Below are positions 38,195-47,489 of a stretch of 49,340 nucleotides of DNA, piece after piece. Made by a program: the position numbers and the translations under genes. Under the pieces are notes generated by a model that saw only the letters and a program-made list of their open reading frames with translations, searched no databases and was not told the DNA's origin. The DNA comes from Bordetella parapertussis (GTDB taxonomy: Bacteria > Pseudomonadota > Gammaproteobacteria > Burkholderiales > SG8-39): assembly GCA_945862265.1 (NCBI GenBank), contig CAMAXP010000032.1:1-49340 (forward strand), given 5' to 3'. Every line of letters begins with the position of its first letter. Within the stretch, counting starts at the first letter, position 1.

Positions 38195-38278
38195 TGAACT
38201 GCCTCCGTGCCCATGGGCTTTGTCTACGCTGCTATTATCCGACGGATTGATCTGATCGGACATATACGGGGTAGTTCA

Positions 38279-38944
38279 ATGGCCACTGGTGCATGGGTTC
38301 ACGCAAAGGGCATAGTCCTGGCTTTCGCACTGGCCATGGTCGCTGCCGCCCCGGTGTATGCGCAACAAAAGGACGAGGGCGTTGCGTTGGAGCAGTTGAT
38401 CGACGGCGTGCGCGGATTTTTCGGCCGTCTCTTCGGCGGTGCCGCCCAAAAGCCGGCCGATCCCGAACCGCGGGAGGTGCAGGCGCCGCAGGCTGCGCCG
38501 CCATCCGCAACGCAGGCCCAGGAGGTCGCGCCCGCACCGTCGGCCAAGCCGGTCTTGCAGGGCATATCGCGCAACCTCCATGAGGCTGTCGTCGGCGGGG
38601 ATTTCGAGGCCGCCCGCCGCCTGCTCGACCAAGGGGCCGACATCGAGGCGAAGGACCCGGGTTCGGGCGCCTCGCCGCTGCACTATGCAGTGATGAAGGG
38701 CCGGATGGACATGATCGACCTGCTGCTTTTGCGCGGTGCCGACGTCAATAGCCGCACCCGCAATGGCACCACCCCCCTGCACACCGCGGCGCTGTATGCG
38801 CGGCTTGAAATCGCCGAGCGCCTGCTCGAACAGCGAGCCGACATCAATGCGGTGAGTGCAGGTGGGTCCACGTCCCTTGCATTGGCGACCGCGGCGCGGA
38901 ACAAGCCGATCGCGGAAATGCTGAGGGCGCGCGGGGCGAAGTAG
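38279..38944 (+). CDS. exported ankyrin-repeat protein
   Basis: The 221-residue product has a signal peptide (GIVLAFALAMVAAAPVYAQ), a Pro/Ala-rich linker (about 55-95), and three to four ankyrin repeats, e.g. GASPLHYAVMKGRMDMIDLL and GTTPLHTAALYARLEIAERL. It is likely periplasmic and binds other proteins. It stops 120 bases from the recognisable end of the selO relic. Confidence 0.88.
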   Translation: MATGAWVHAKGIVLAFALAMVAAAPVYAQQKDEGVALEQLIDGVRGFFGRLFGGAAQKPADPEPREVQAPQAAPPSATQAQEVAPAPSAKPVLQGISRNLHEAVVGGDFEAARRLLDQGADIEAKDPGSGASPLHYAVMKGRMDMIDLLLLRGADVNSRTRNGTTPLHTAALYARLEIAERLLEQRADINAVSAGGSTSLALATAARNKPIAEMLRARGAK

Positions 38945-39064
38945 TGCCGCGTGGTGCTTTTACCCTCGCTTCGTGACCGGGAGTCGTGGCCAGAGGAGAG
39001 ACCAGGGGAAGGCACGCTCGAACTGGCGTGCCACGGCGCAAACGAGGCCGTCCTGCGCGAACTG

Positions 39065-39771
39065 CCCGACCAGTCCGGCGGATAGCTGGCGAAGCGCTCC
39101 ATGCCTGCCTGCTCTGCGGAGTCAAGTTTGCACAGGCTTCGGAAAAATATCGTGACGTCCGTGCGGCTCCGATGCATCAGCCCGAGCAGGTCCGCGGCGA
39201 GTTCCGCATCGCCCTCCTCGGCGAACAGCAGCCCGGGCTTGGCGCGCATTCGCGTTGCATAGGCCGTGTCGAACGCGGGCTCGTACCTTTGCAGCGCGGC
39301 CTCGGCTTCTTCCAGTTCCATCAGCGGCAGCAATGCCTGGCCCAGGGATTACAGGTTCCAGTGCGCCACCCCGGGCTGCATGTTGTAGGCGTACCGCCCG
39401 CCGTCGTCTGAGTGGTTGCAGATGTGCCCCCAGTCGAAGCCGTCAAGGAGCCGAAGCGCACGTGGCATGGCGCCATGCGCGTCAGCACCGCTGCGGTCTC
39501 CACGGATTCCCGGTACACCGGGGCATCGCTGCCCACAATGGCCAGCGCCGGGCGGCACGCTGTTGCCGCCAAGGATGTCGATGAGGCCCGGTTCGGTGGC
39601 GTGCGCCGGGGCGAGGCCGACCAGTGCCGCCGCGGACGGGTTGAACGCCACCAGGTACGGATCCGGGACCGGCGTGGGGCGCAGCCGGGTGTAGAACTCG
39701 CCCGGCAGGCGGGAAAAGGTGTTGTCGAATGCGAACAGCCCGGCGTCCTGCCGAGGCTGCGCTTCGCTCAA
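39065..39771 (-). pseudogene. selO: decayed selO (protein adenylyltransferase SelO/YdiU)
   Basis: SelO is normally about 500 residues; here only pieces remain. An N-terminal part starting at TTG 39771 reads [16 protein letters not shown] to DILGGN. Then about 100 residues are missing and the frame changes to [20 protein letters not shown] and [13 protein letters not shown] second deletion of similar size removes the catalytic region and returns to the first frame ([20 protein letters not shown]). A TAA at 39351-39349 interrupts it, and C-terminal pieces (AYATRMRAKPGLLF, TDVTIFFRSL) follow in frame. The extreme C-terminus is not recognisable; 38945-39064 shows nothing else. The start overlaps the cysteine dioxygenase stop, as an intact operon would. 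Confidence 0.9.
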
Positions 39772-40370
39772 CGCGGCTCCTGCGACCGGTCCCAGAAATT
39801 GGGCATGACTGTGTTGTGGTAGCCCGAGACGAATTCCTTCGCATTGCCCGTCGCCGCATCGAAAACGTGCCGGCGGACGGCGCCGATGTTCGCGCCGTAC
39901 ACGTGGATGCTGATCGACGCCCGGTCGTCATACGCATTCGAAACGACATGAATGTCCCCGAGGGTCGGCGAAACGCGGTCGACCTGCCCGGGATCCATGC
40001 GGTGCGTGCCGCTCGACCTGAACGGTTTTCCAAGGGTCACGCCGTTGTACTCCTCGCACAACTCTGCGCCTCGCATCATGCCGACGAGTCCCCATACCGT
40101 GTGGTCGTGGACGGGCGTTTTCTGGCCCGGCCCCCAGACGAAACTCACCACCGAGAATCGCTCGAGCGGGTCGCAGTGCAGCAGGTACTGGCGATAGGAC
40201 TGCGTCGAAGGCACGGCGAATTCGTCGGGCAGCCAGTCGTCGTTGAGAATGAGGTCTTTGAGCAGGGCCTCACCCCCTTCGAGCATGTCCGCTTCACTGG
40301 AGCCGTGCGCGGACACGAGGTCTGTCATGCCACGGATGTAGGTGCGAAAGCGCGAAAGGTTCTTATGCAT
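39768..40370 (-). CDS. cysteine dioxygenase type I
   Basis: The 200-residue cupin protein has [16 protein letters not shown], with two of the iron-binding His, and [14 protein letters not shown] with the third, as in bacterial cysteine dioxygenases; some homologues prefer 3-mercaptopropionate. It oxidises cysteine to cysteine sulfinate, a source of sulfite. It follows dctM by ten bases and its stop overlaps the selO relic. Confidence 0.9.
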   Translation of the reverse strand: MHKNLSRFRTYIRGMTDLVSAHGSSEADMLEGGEALLKDLILNDDWLPDEFAVPSTQSYRQYLLHCDPLERFSVVSFVWGPGQKTPVHDHTVWGLVGMMRGAELCEEYNGVTLGKPFRSSGTHRMDPGQVDRVSPTLGDIHVVSNAYDDRASISIHVYGANIGAVRRHVFDAATGNAKEFVSGYHNTVMPNFWDRSQEPR

Positions 40371-40380
40371 GGTTGTCGGC

Positions 40381-41754
40381 CTATTGTGAAACCCTGGGCA
40401 GCCACAAGGCTAGTTCCGGCACCGCCATGAGGATCACGATGGCCAGCACGTAGACCACCATGAAGGGGATCACGCCGCGGAACACGTCGGTGATCGGTCC
40501 CGGCTGCCCGCGCATGCCCTGCAGCACGTAGAGCACGGTCCCGTCGGGTGGGCTGATCAGGGCAATCTCGACCAGCATCGTGACGATCACCCCGAACCAG
40601 ATCGGGTCGTAGCCGAGCGCCTTCACCACCGGGAAGATCACGGGGATCGTGGTCACGATCATGGAAAAGCCCTCCATGAAGGTGCCGAGCGCGAGGTAGA
40701 ACCCGATGATCAGCGCCATGATCACCCACGGCGGCACCGGCAGGCTGGAGACGAACTTCGCCAGCGCCTGCGGCACGCCGAGGCTGCCGAAGATGTAGTT
40801 CAGCACGTACGCGCCGCACAGGATCAGGCCCACGAACGCAGTGGTACGCGCGGTGGCTTCGGCCGATTCGTTGAGCATCTTCCACGAGAAGCGCCCGGAG
40901 ATGGCGGCAAAGATGATCGACGCAACCACGCCCAGCGCAGCGGATTCCGTCGGCGTGGCAAGGCCCGTGTAGATGGTGCCGAGCACGACCAGGATCAGGA
41001 TCACGGTCGGGATCAGGTCGACGAGCCCGGCCAGCTTCACCGACAGCGGGATCTTCTCGGGTTGGGGCAGCGGATGCCTGAGGCCGTGCACGAGGATGAC
41101 GAGCGTGAAGAGGATGACCACGAGGATGCTCGGCCCCACGGCTGCGAGGTAGAGCTTGCCTACCGAGGTCTCGGTGATCAGGCCATACACGATGAAGGTG
41201 ATGCCCGGCGGGATCAGGTTGCCGAGTGCGCCGCCCGCGGCGAGGGACCCCAGCACCATCGAGGGCGAGTAGGCCGTCTTCTTGAAGTAGGGCAGGGCCA
41301 CGGCGCCCATGGTTGCGGCGGTCGCCACGCTCGAGCCCGAGATGGCGGAGAACACGCTGCATGAAGCGATGTTGGTGTGGAGCAGGCCGCCCGGCACGCG
41401 CTGGAACCAGAGGTTGAGCGACTTGTAGAGCTTGTCGGACAGCCCCGCGCGCAACATGATCTCTCCCATCAGCAGGAAGAGCGGCACGGCGACGAGCACG
41501 AAGTTGGTGGTCGGGCCCCAGACCATCTGGCCGATGAAGTCCCAGAACGGCCGCTCCGAGAACGCGAAGCCGGCGATGATCCCGAGGATGCCGAGTGCCG
41601 CGGCGATGTAGATGCCCGCGCCGAAGAACAGGCAGAACAGCGCGATCAGCACGGTGATCTGCCCGACCGGCAGCTGCGAGACCGACCCGCCGCCGAACAG
41701 GACCGCCCCGACCGACACCACCAGCAATACGATGAGGAACAGGACGGCAATCAT
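40381..41754 (-). CDS. dctM: TRAP transporter large permease (DctM type)
   Basis: The 457-residue membrane protein has about 12 hydrophobic segments and DctM family blocks: VPLFLLMGEIMLRAGLSDKL, SGSSVATAATMGAVALPYFK and GNLIPPGITFIVYG. It carries organic acids into the cell by sodium symport, with DctQ and the binding protein. ATG 41754 overlaps the dctQ stop by four bases, favoured over a longer frame. Confidence 0.95.
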   Translation of the reverse strand: MIAVLFLIVLLVVSVGAVLFGGGSVSQLPVGQITVLIALFCLFFGAGIYIAAALGILGIIAGFAFSERPFWDFIGQMVWGPTTNFVLVAVPLFLLMGEIMLRAGLSDKLYKSLNLWFQRVPGGLLHTNIASCSVFSAISGSSVATAATMGAVALPYFKKTAYSPSMVLGSLAAGGALGNLIPPGITFIVYGLITETSVGKLYLAAVGPSILVVILFTLVILVHGLRHPLPQPEKIPLSVKLAGLVDLIPTVILILVVLGTIYTGLATPTESAALGVVASIIFAAISGRFSWKMLNESAEATARTTAFVGLILCGAYVLNYIFGSLGVPQALAKFVSSLPVPPWVIMALIIGFYLALGTFMEGFSMIVTTIPVIFPVVKALGYDPIWFGVIVTMLVEIALISPPDGTVLYVLQGMRGQPGPITDVFRGVIPFMVVYVLAIVILMAVPELALWLPRVSQ

Positions 41755-42407
41755 GATGGCGTGTGGACTTTCGCCTTCGCGAGTTGCTGTGACGCACCGA
41801 TGGCTTCCAGCGCCTCGTCCGCCTCCTCGATGTAGCTGCGCGGGCCGGTGAGGTGCTCGATGGCGTCGATGTCGCCGCGCGGCAGCAGCAGCGCCACTTC
41901 GAGGACGCGCAGCACCGCCATGACCCCGAACACGCCTATGCCGATGAGCCACAAGCCTTGCGGGATAATCAGCGGCGTCTTCAGCAGGCTGTTGTCGGTG
42001 GCCTTGAAATCCCACGACTCCATCGTGGTGTGCCAGGCGCCATAGACGAGGAACCCGGCAAACACCGCCAGCGTGGCCAGCGCCACCCAGTGCAGGTAGC
42101 CGCGAATGCGCGGCGGCACCTTCTGGATGAGGATGTCGATGCGCACGTGCGTGCGCGCCTCAAGCGCGCCCGAAAGGCCCCAGGCTATTCCTACGCCAAG
42201 CATGTAGCCGGAGAGTTCGGTCGTGGATTGCGAGGAGAAGCCAAGGAACTTGCGCGCGAGGACATCGAACGTGATGAAGAACGCACAGAGTACGAACATC
42301 CACCCGGCGCAGCGGTTCATCAGCCGCGCCAGCGCATCGATCATGCGGTTGGTGCGGATGAGCGCGCCGGTGGCGGCGCCAGGCTGCATCATCGGTTCCG
42401 ATGCCAT
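41751..42407 (-). CDS. dctQ: TRAP transporter small permease (DctQ type)
   Basis: The 218-residue protein has four membrane segments with the DctQ landmarks FDVLARKFLGFSSQST, WGLSGALEARTHVRIDIL and a C-terminal cytosolic tail of about 45 residues (EEADEALEAIG). It pairs with DctM. The start at 42407 begins MASEPMMQPG; an internal ATG (MIDALARL) is possible. Confidence 0.92.
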   Translation of the reverse strand: MASEPMMQPGAATGALIRTNRMIDALARLMNRCAGWMFVLCAFFITFDVLARKFLGFSSQSTTELSGYMLGVGIAWGLSGALEARTHVRIDILIQKVPPRIRGYLHWVALATLAVFAGFLVYGAWHTTMESWDFKATDNSLLKTPLIIPQGLWLIGIGVFGVMAVLRVLEVALLLPRGDIDAIEHLTGPRSYIEEADEALEAIGASQQLAKAKVHTPS

Positions 42408-42471
42408 CCACCCGCAAGCCTTGCCAGCGAGTGGGCGGAAATGGCACGGATCATGGCGGGGAGCGGGACGG

Positions 42472-43548
42472 TTACTGGCCGGAGTACTTGACGCCGGAGA
42501 TCGGCGCGATCGCCTGGTTGTAGATCTCGCCGCACTTGGCGCCGCAACGCTTGACCCAGCCGGGCAGCACGGTGGCCGTGAGCGCCTCGCGCAGCTTGGC
42601 GCGGTCGGCGTCGGTGGCCTTGACCTGCACCATGGGCTTCGACTTCACGAGCGTGTAGATCTTGCAGCCGGCGGCGTTGCCGATGTTGCAGTCGATGCCG
42701 TCCTGGGTCACTTCGGCGCCGAGCTTCCACTGCGCCTCTTCCACGCCGGCCATCGTCTTCTCGAGGAACCCGCGCACGGCCGGGTCGAGCTTGTTCCACC
42801 AGGCCAAGTTCACGAAGTAGCCGGAGGTCGACCACGCGGTGGAGAGGGTGTACAGGTGGCTCGTCACTTCGTACCACTTCACGCCGTTGCCGCTGCCCGT
42901 GCCGGTAATCGCGCAGTCGACCGTGCCGCGCTCCAGTGCCGTGTATACCTCGCCGAAGGCGATGGCGGCAGGCTGCCCGCCGAGGTAGCTCACCAGGTCA
43001 GAGGCGGACGGGCCGTTGGTGCGCACCTTGAGGCCCTTGAGGTCGGCCAGTCCCGCAATCGGCTTCTTGCAGAAAAAAACCTGGGCGGGGAACGGGTAGG
43101 TTGCGATCAGCTTCACGCCGATGCGCTCGAGCTCCTTGTTGGCGATGGGCATCAGGGCAGTGGCGATCTTGCGGGCCTGGTCGAGTTCGGGCGCGAGGCC
43201 CGCGAGGTCGATGCCGTCAAGGAAGGGCACGTCGCCCGACACGGTCGTCAGCGGCGCAGCGCCGAGGTCCACTTGCCCGGAACGCACGAGGCGGATGAGT
43301 TCCGGCCCCTGCACGCTCATTTCCGGCCAGCTCTTGAGGTTGAACTCGACGCGGCCGCCGCTCTTTTTCGATGCGTCATCGCGCAAAAGGGGGATGTCGA
43401 CCTTGGTGTACTGCGGCACCGTAGGCGCGACCTGGGTGACCGCCGAAACGGTGATCTTGGGGCCGGCAGGCAGGCCCTGCGCAAGTGCTGCGGGGGCGGA
43501 GGCTGCTACGGCCAGGGCACAGAGGATAGGGGACACTCGAAATTGCAT
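42472..43548 (-). CDS. dctP: TRAP transporter solute-binding protein (DctP type)
   Basis: The 358-residue periplasmic protein has a signal peptide (ILCALAVAASAPAALAQ) and the DctP fold with DLKGLKVRTNGPSASDLV (containing the conserved Arg that binds carboxylate) and AFGEVYTALERGTVDCAIT. Four Cys in the C-terminal half may form disulfides. CAGGAGAG precedes the ATG at 43548. Location beside feruloyl-CoA synthase suggests an aromatic acid as ligand, which is inference. Confidence 0.93.
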   Translation of the reverse strand: MQFRVSPILCALAVAASAPAALAQGLPAGPKITVSAVTQVAPTVPQYTKVDIPLLRDDASKKSGGRVEFNLKSWPEMSVQGPELIRLVRSGQVDLGAAPLTTVSGDVPFLDGIDLAGLAPELDQARKIATALMPIANKELERIGVKLIATYPFPAQVFFCKKPIAGLADLKGLKVRTNGPSASDLVSYLGGQPAAIAFGEVYTALERGTVDCAITGTGSGNGVKWYEVTSHLYTLSTAWSTSGYFVNLAWWNKLDPAVRGFLEKTMAGVEEAQWKLGAEVTQDGIDCNIGNAAGCKIYTLVKSKPMVQVKATDADRAKLREALTATVLPGWVKRCGAKCGEIYNQAIAPISGVKYSGQ

Positions 43549-43663
43549 GGATACTCTCCTGGAGGGACTGTGGGCCGGGCGCCCGCAAAGGCCTATGGTA
43601 CAGAAACGGGCGGGGTCATGCCTCCATCCATTACGCACGAGGCATGCCCGGGGCGCCCGTACC

Positions 43664-45424
43664 TCAGGAACCAGGCAGCAGGATGACTTCCGGCCCGCCA
43701 GCATGGAGTCTCTCCACCAGCGCGGCCCTGCGCTCCAGCACGGCCCGCTGGTTGATGTAGCCCTTGTCGGTGATTTCGTTCGCATCAATGGAGGGCGGCT
43801 CATCCATCACAAGCAGCCGAACCGGCGCGGTCGAAGTCCCCGTGGATTCGGCGGCCAGCTTGCCCAGCGCGGCCTGCAGCCGCGCGCGTACGCCGTCGGT
43901 GTCGAGTCCGAGCGCCTTTGCCGCCGCGGGATTCACGAACACCAGCGCCCCCATTTCCTCACGGTCATGGCCCGTGATCACAGCGTCCTGCACGAGCGGG
44001 TCGCAGGCCGCGATCAGCTGCACGCGAACGGTGCCGACATGCACCCAGGTGCCCGACATCAGCTTGAAGTCCTCCGCCACGCGCCCATCGAACGCCAGGC
44101 CCTTGGCCGGGTCGTCGGGGTCGACAAACTTCATCGCATCCCCGATGCGGTAGAAGCCTTCCTCGTCGAAGGCCTCCCTAGTGAGGTCGTCGCGCCGCCA
44201 ATAGCCGGGGGTGACGTTGGGGCCCCGGACGCGCACCTCGAGTTTGGTTCCCGAGGGGACGAGCTTGAGCTCCGTGCCGGGACCCGGGTTCCCGGTCACG
44301 CCGGCCCGGGCGATGGGGTAGTGCACGCAGGTGGCCATGGGCGAGGTTTCGGTCGATCCCCAGGCCGACAGCATCGACAGGCGGCCGCCGTTTTCGGCGA
44401 CGGCCAGCGCCTCCAGTCGCGCCCAGAGGTTCTGCGGAAGCGCCGCGCCCGCGTAGAAGACAGCATCGAGTTTGCGGAAAAAGCTGCGCCGCAGTTCCGC
44501 GTCCGACTCGAGGTAGGGCAGCAGCAGGTCGAAGCCGCGCGGCACGTTGAAATACAGCGTCGGCGACACTTCGCGCAGGTTCCTGACGGTGGTTTCCACG
44601 AGCCCGGGCGCGGGCTTGCCGCCATCGACATACATCGTTCCGCCGTTCCTGAGCACCATGTTGAAGGTGGCGTTGCCGCCGAAGGTGTGGTTCCACGGCA
44701 GCCATTCGCACAGCACCGGGGGTGTTTCCTCGAGGAAAGGCCAGAGCTGCGCCCAGCTCTGCTGGTTGGAACAAAGCATGCGGTGAGTGTTGATGACACC
44801 TTTGGGCGAGCCGGTGGAGCCGGAGGTGAACAGGATCTTCGCGACCGTGTCCGGCCCGACGGCGGCGAAGGCCGCGGCGATCCTCGCGCCCGGTTGTTCC
44901 GCCAGGAGTTCCTCGATACCGGTCGTGCGGGCTCCGACCGCTTCTAGCGCGGGCGCGAACGGCGCCGGATCCCGCGCGTAGACGAGCCCGGGCTGGAGGA
45001 GTTCGAAGATCCCTTTCAGCCTGGCGTGGTCCTTCGACATCAGCGAGTAGGCGGGCGAGATCGGCGAGACCGGGATACCGGCATGCATGGCCCCCAAGGC
45101 AAGCAGCGCGTGGTCTACCGAGTTGTCCGACAGGATGGCCACCGGGCGATCGGCGGACAGGCCGCGCGCGAGCAGCGCTTCGCCGATGCTGCGCACGGCA
45201 TCCAGCGCCCCGGCGTAGGTGACCTTGCGCCAGGCTTCGCCGGCCCTCTCCGCCAGGAAAACCCGGTCCGGGCTGGTGCGGGCCCAATGAACCAGCCATT
45301 CGCCGACCGCACGTGGGAAGGGCGCCAGCGGGATCGGTGATCGAAGGATCTGGGAGCGCCCTTCGCGGGCCTCGACTTCAACGCGCGCCGGTGCGAATCG
45401 AAGGTTCGTGTGCAGGGTGCTCAT
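43664..45424 (-). CDS. fcs: feruloyl-CoA synthase-like acyl-CoA ligase
   Basis: The 586-residue ANL-superfamily enzyme has the AMP-binding motif [38 protein letters not shown] and [11 protein letters not shown], and the C-terminal [20 protein letters not shown] typical of feruloyl-CoA synthases. It activates hydroxycinnamate-type acids with CoA and ATP. The hydratase/lyase (Ech) and vanillin dehydrogenase usually needed for ferulate are not in the window. It leads the dctPQM operon and has a structured upstream region. Confidence 0.88.
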   Translation of the reverse strand: MSTLHTNLRFAPARVEVEAREGRSQILRSPIPLAPFPRAVGEWLVHWARTSPDRVFLAERAGEAWRKVTYAGALDAVRSIGEALLARGLSADRPVAILSDNSVDHALLALGAMHAGIPVSPISPAYSLMSKDHARLKGIFELLQPGLVYARDPAPFAPALEAVGARTTGIEELLAEQPGARIAAAFAAVGPDTVAKILFTSGSTGSPKGVINTHRMLCSNQQSWAQLWPFLEETPPVLCEWLPWNHTFGGNATFNMVLRNGGTMYVDGGKPAPGLVETTVRNLREVSPTLYFNVPRGFDLLLPYLESDAELRRSFFRKLDAVFYAGAALPQNLWARLEALAVAENGGRLSMLSAWGSTETSPMATCVHYPIARAGVTGNPGPGTELKLVPSGTKLEVRVRGPNVTPGYWRRDDLTREAFDEEGFYRIGDAMKFVDPDDPAKGLAFDGRVAEDFKLMSGTWVHVGTVRVQLIAACDPLVQDAVITGHDREEMGALVFVNPAAAKALGLDTDGVRARLQAALGKLAAESTGTSTAPVRLLVMDEPPSIDANEITDKGYINQRAVLERRAALVERLHAGGPEVILLPGS

Positions 45425-45436
45425 CCGGGGTCTCCT

Positions 45437-45498
45437 CTGCGAATATTCTTGTATATTTATTCCTCGATCACGTTGCCTGGAGCCGATTCCAGGTCAAC
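45437..45498. promoter_or_regulatory. operator-like repeats upstream of fcs
   Basis: An AT-rich island at 45437-45464 contains the palindrome GAATATTC (45437-45444) and an inverted pair GAATA-N12-TATTC (45441 end region to about 45462), in otherwise GC-rich DNA. Next to it GTTGCCTGGA (45472-45481) and TCCAGG-T-CAAC (45488-45498) form a 10-base hairpin with one bulge. Both lie 13 to 74 bases before the fcs start codon, where a MarR- or other repressor-type operator would be expected. Confidence 0.45.
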
Positions 45499-45526
45499 CG
45501 GCTTTCCTGTTTTGGAAATTTCAGGG

Positions 45527-46021
45527 TCAGCCGGATCCGCGGGCCGCCAGGGCTTCAAAGGGCGCCCGCGCCTCGTCCTCGATGACGGGTCCCATCACTT
45601 CCGCGCTGACCGGGGACAGCGCAAGGATGTCGCGGCAGTTGATTCCCACGGCCAGTACGCCCGCGGCATTGGGCAGGTAGGGCGTTGCCACCGAGGCCCG
45701 GATCCCGAAGATCAGGCGGCGGATGCCGAGCCGCACCATGGCGCCTGAGCACATCGGGCAGGGTTCCCCGCTCGCCACCATCGTCGCCGCGGCGATCTGC
45801 TGGGCGGTGCAGGTGGCGGAGGCTGCGCGCAGTGCGTTGATTTCGGCGTGCGCCGTCAGGTCGCGGCCGGTCACGATCGTGTTTTGCGTGGACGCGAGCA
45901 CGGCGCCGTCGGGGGCAAGCAATACTGCGCCGAAGGGCATGTTGCCTGCCTTGCGCGCCTCTTCCGAAAGCCGGATGGCATCGCGCAGCGCGGAAAGTTC
46001 ACGGTCGGTCGGTTGTGGCAT
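45527..46021 (-). CDS. nucleoside/guanine deaminase-type cytidine deaminase superfamily protein
   Basis: The 164-residue zinc enzyme has the catalytic HAEINALRAAS and the PCPMCSGAMVRLGI motif, with GNMPFGAVLLAPDG before them. This pattern fits guanine deaminase (GuaD type) or a related nucleoside deaminase; substrate is unsure. It lies upstream of fcs on the same strand, separated by 102 bases, and is divergent from the sulfatase. Confidence 0.9.
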   Translation of the reverse strand: MPQPTDRELSALRDAIRLSEEARKAGNMPFGAVLLAPDGAVLASTQNTIVTGRDLTAHAEINALRAASATCTAQQIAAATMVASGEPCPMCSGAMVRLGIRRLIFGIRASVATPYLPNAAGVLAVGINCRDILALSPVSAEVMGPVIEDEARAPFEALAARGSG

Positions 46022-46107
46022 GGCGGGCGGGAGGGCGAAAGCGATGGCGCAAGAATACCCGTAACCCCGCTACACTTGGAGGAATACATTTACCGGAGAT
46101 CCCGTCC

Positions 46108-47484
46108 ATGGCAAAGAAACCCAACCTCATCGTCATCCTGATCGACGACCTGCGCTTCGACGAGACGAGCGCGTCCGGTCACCCGTACATGAAGACCCCC
46201 AACATCGACCGGATCGCGCGCGAAGGTGCGATGTTCGAAAACGCGTTCCATACGACGCCGCTCTGCTCGCCCAACCGCGCGTCGATCCTCACAGGGCAGT
46301 ACGCATCGCGCCACGGCATCATCGACAACGTCGGCCGCGACATCGCCAGCCACCGCCTCGACAACTACCACCTGGCCCTCAAGGCGCTGGGGTATGAAAC
46401 CGCGCACGTCGGCAAGTGGCACATGGGCAATGACTCCAGCCCGCGCCCCGGCTACGACCACTGGGTCAGCTTCAAGGGGCAGGGCAAGCTGGACGACCCC
46501 ATCCTCTGGGAGAACGGTGGCGAGCACCAGGTCCAGGGCTACATGACCGACATCCTGAACTCCCGCGCCGTCGACTTCGTGAAGAAGAAGCGGAAGACCC
46601 CGTTCGCGCTGTTCTTCGCGCACAAGGCTGTCCACCCGGACTTGCAGCAGAACGCGAGCGGCGGGATCGATGCCTCCACCATCGGCGGCTACACGCTGCC
46701 AGAGCGCCACAAGGACCTGTACAAGGGAATGACGTTCCCCAAGCGGCCCAACATGCTGCCCCTGGAGCAGGTGGCGAAGGACAAGCCCGCCCTGAAGATG
46801 ATGTTCGAGGCGCGGGCCCAGCCGCTGTCGCGCGACATCCTGGCGGCCATGGATGGCGGCACGCAGGAGGAAATCAGGAAGCGTGCCGCGATGATGGCCT
46901 CGGTGGACGAGGGCGTGGGCATGTTGCTGGAGGCGCTCGAGGCCACCAAGCAGCTCGACAACACCTGCATCGTCTTCCTTGGCGACAACGGGTTCTTCTT
47001 CGGCGAGCACGGCCTCACGGTCGAGCGGCGCTTTGCTTATGAGGAGGGGATCCGCACCGCGTTCTACGTGCGCTATCCGAAGCGGATCGCGGCAGGGACC
47101 AAATTCAACCAGATGATCCTTGCGATCGACATCGCGCCGACCCTGATCGAGCTCGCCGGCGGCAAGCCCGGCGACACGGTGCAGGGCAAGTCCCTCGTCC
47201 CCCTGATGAAGGGCAAGACGAAGAAATGGCGGCAGTCGTTCCTGTGCGAGTACTGGAGCGAGGGCGCGTGGCCATGGATCGTCGGCATGGGCTACAAGGC
47301 CGTGCGCACCGAGAAGTACAAGTACATCCACTGGACGCACCACCAGGGCATGGCAGAAATGTATGACCTCGAAAAGGATCCCTACGAAATGAACAACCTC
47401 GCGGCGGACCCGGCCGTTGCGAAGGAGCGGGAGGCGGTCAAGAAGGAGTTGCGCAAGCTGACGGCCGAAGCGCTCGGGATCTAG
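46108..47484 (+). CDS. sulfatase family hydrolase
   Basis: The 458-residue protein starts MAKKPNLIVILIDDLRFDET (metal-binding Asp pair) and has LCSPNRASILTGQYASRHG; the Cys of C-x-P-x-R would be converted to formylglycine. CIVFLGDNGFFFGEHGL provides the second metal site. No signal peptide is present, so it acts in the cytoplasm. Sulfatases of this group act on sulfate, phosphonate or phosphate esters. ATG 46108 follows CCGGAGA. The next gene starts five bases after the stop. Confidence 0.93.
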   Translation: MAKKPNLIVILIDDLRFDETSASGHPYMKTPNIDRIAREGAMFENAFHTTPLCSPNRASILTGQYASRHGIIDNVGRDIASHRLDNYHLALKALGYETAHVGKWHMGNDSSPRPGYDHWVSFKGQGKLDDPILWENGGEHQVQGYMTDILNSRAVDFVKKKRKTPFALFFAHKAVHPDLQQNASGGIDASTIGGYTLPERHKDLYKGMTFPKRPNMLPLEQVAKDKPALKMMFEARAQPLSRDILAAMDGGTQEEIRKRAAMMASVDEGVGMLLEALEATKQLDNTCIVFLGDNGFFFGEHGLTVERRFAYEEGIRTAFYVRYPKRIAAGTKFNQMILAIDIAPTLIELAGGKPGDTVQGKSLVPLMKGKTKKWRQSFLCEYWSEGAWPWIVGMGYKAVRTEKYKYIHWTHHQGMAEMYDLEKDPYEMNNLAADPAVAKEREAVKKELRKLTAEALGI

Positions 47485-47489
47485 GCGAC

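Noticed and set aside
38683..39333. Continuous 216-codon minus-strand gene
   Set aside because: Only its first part is selO-like; the rest runs out of frame and antisense to the ankyrin gene, so it is part of the selO relic rather than a gene.
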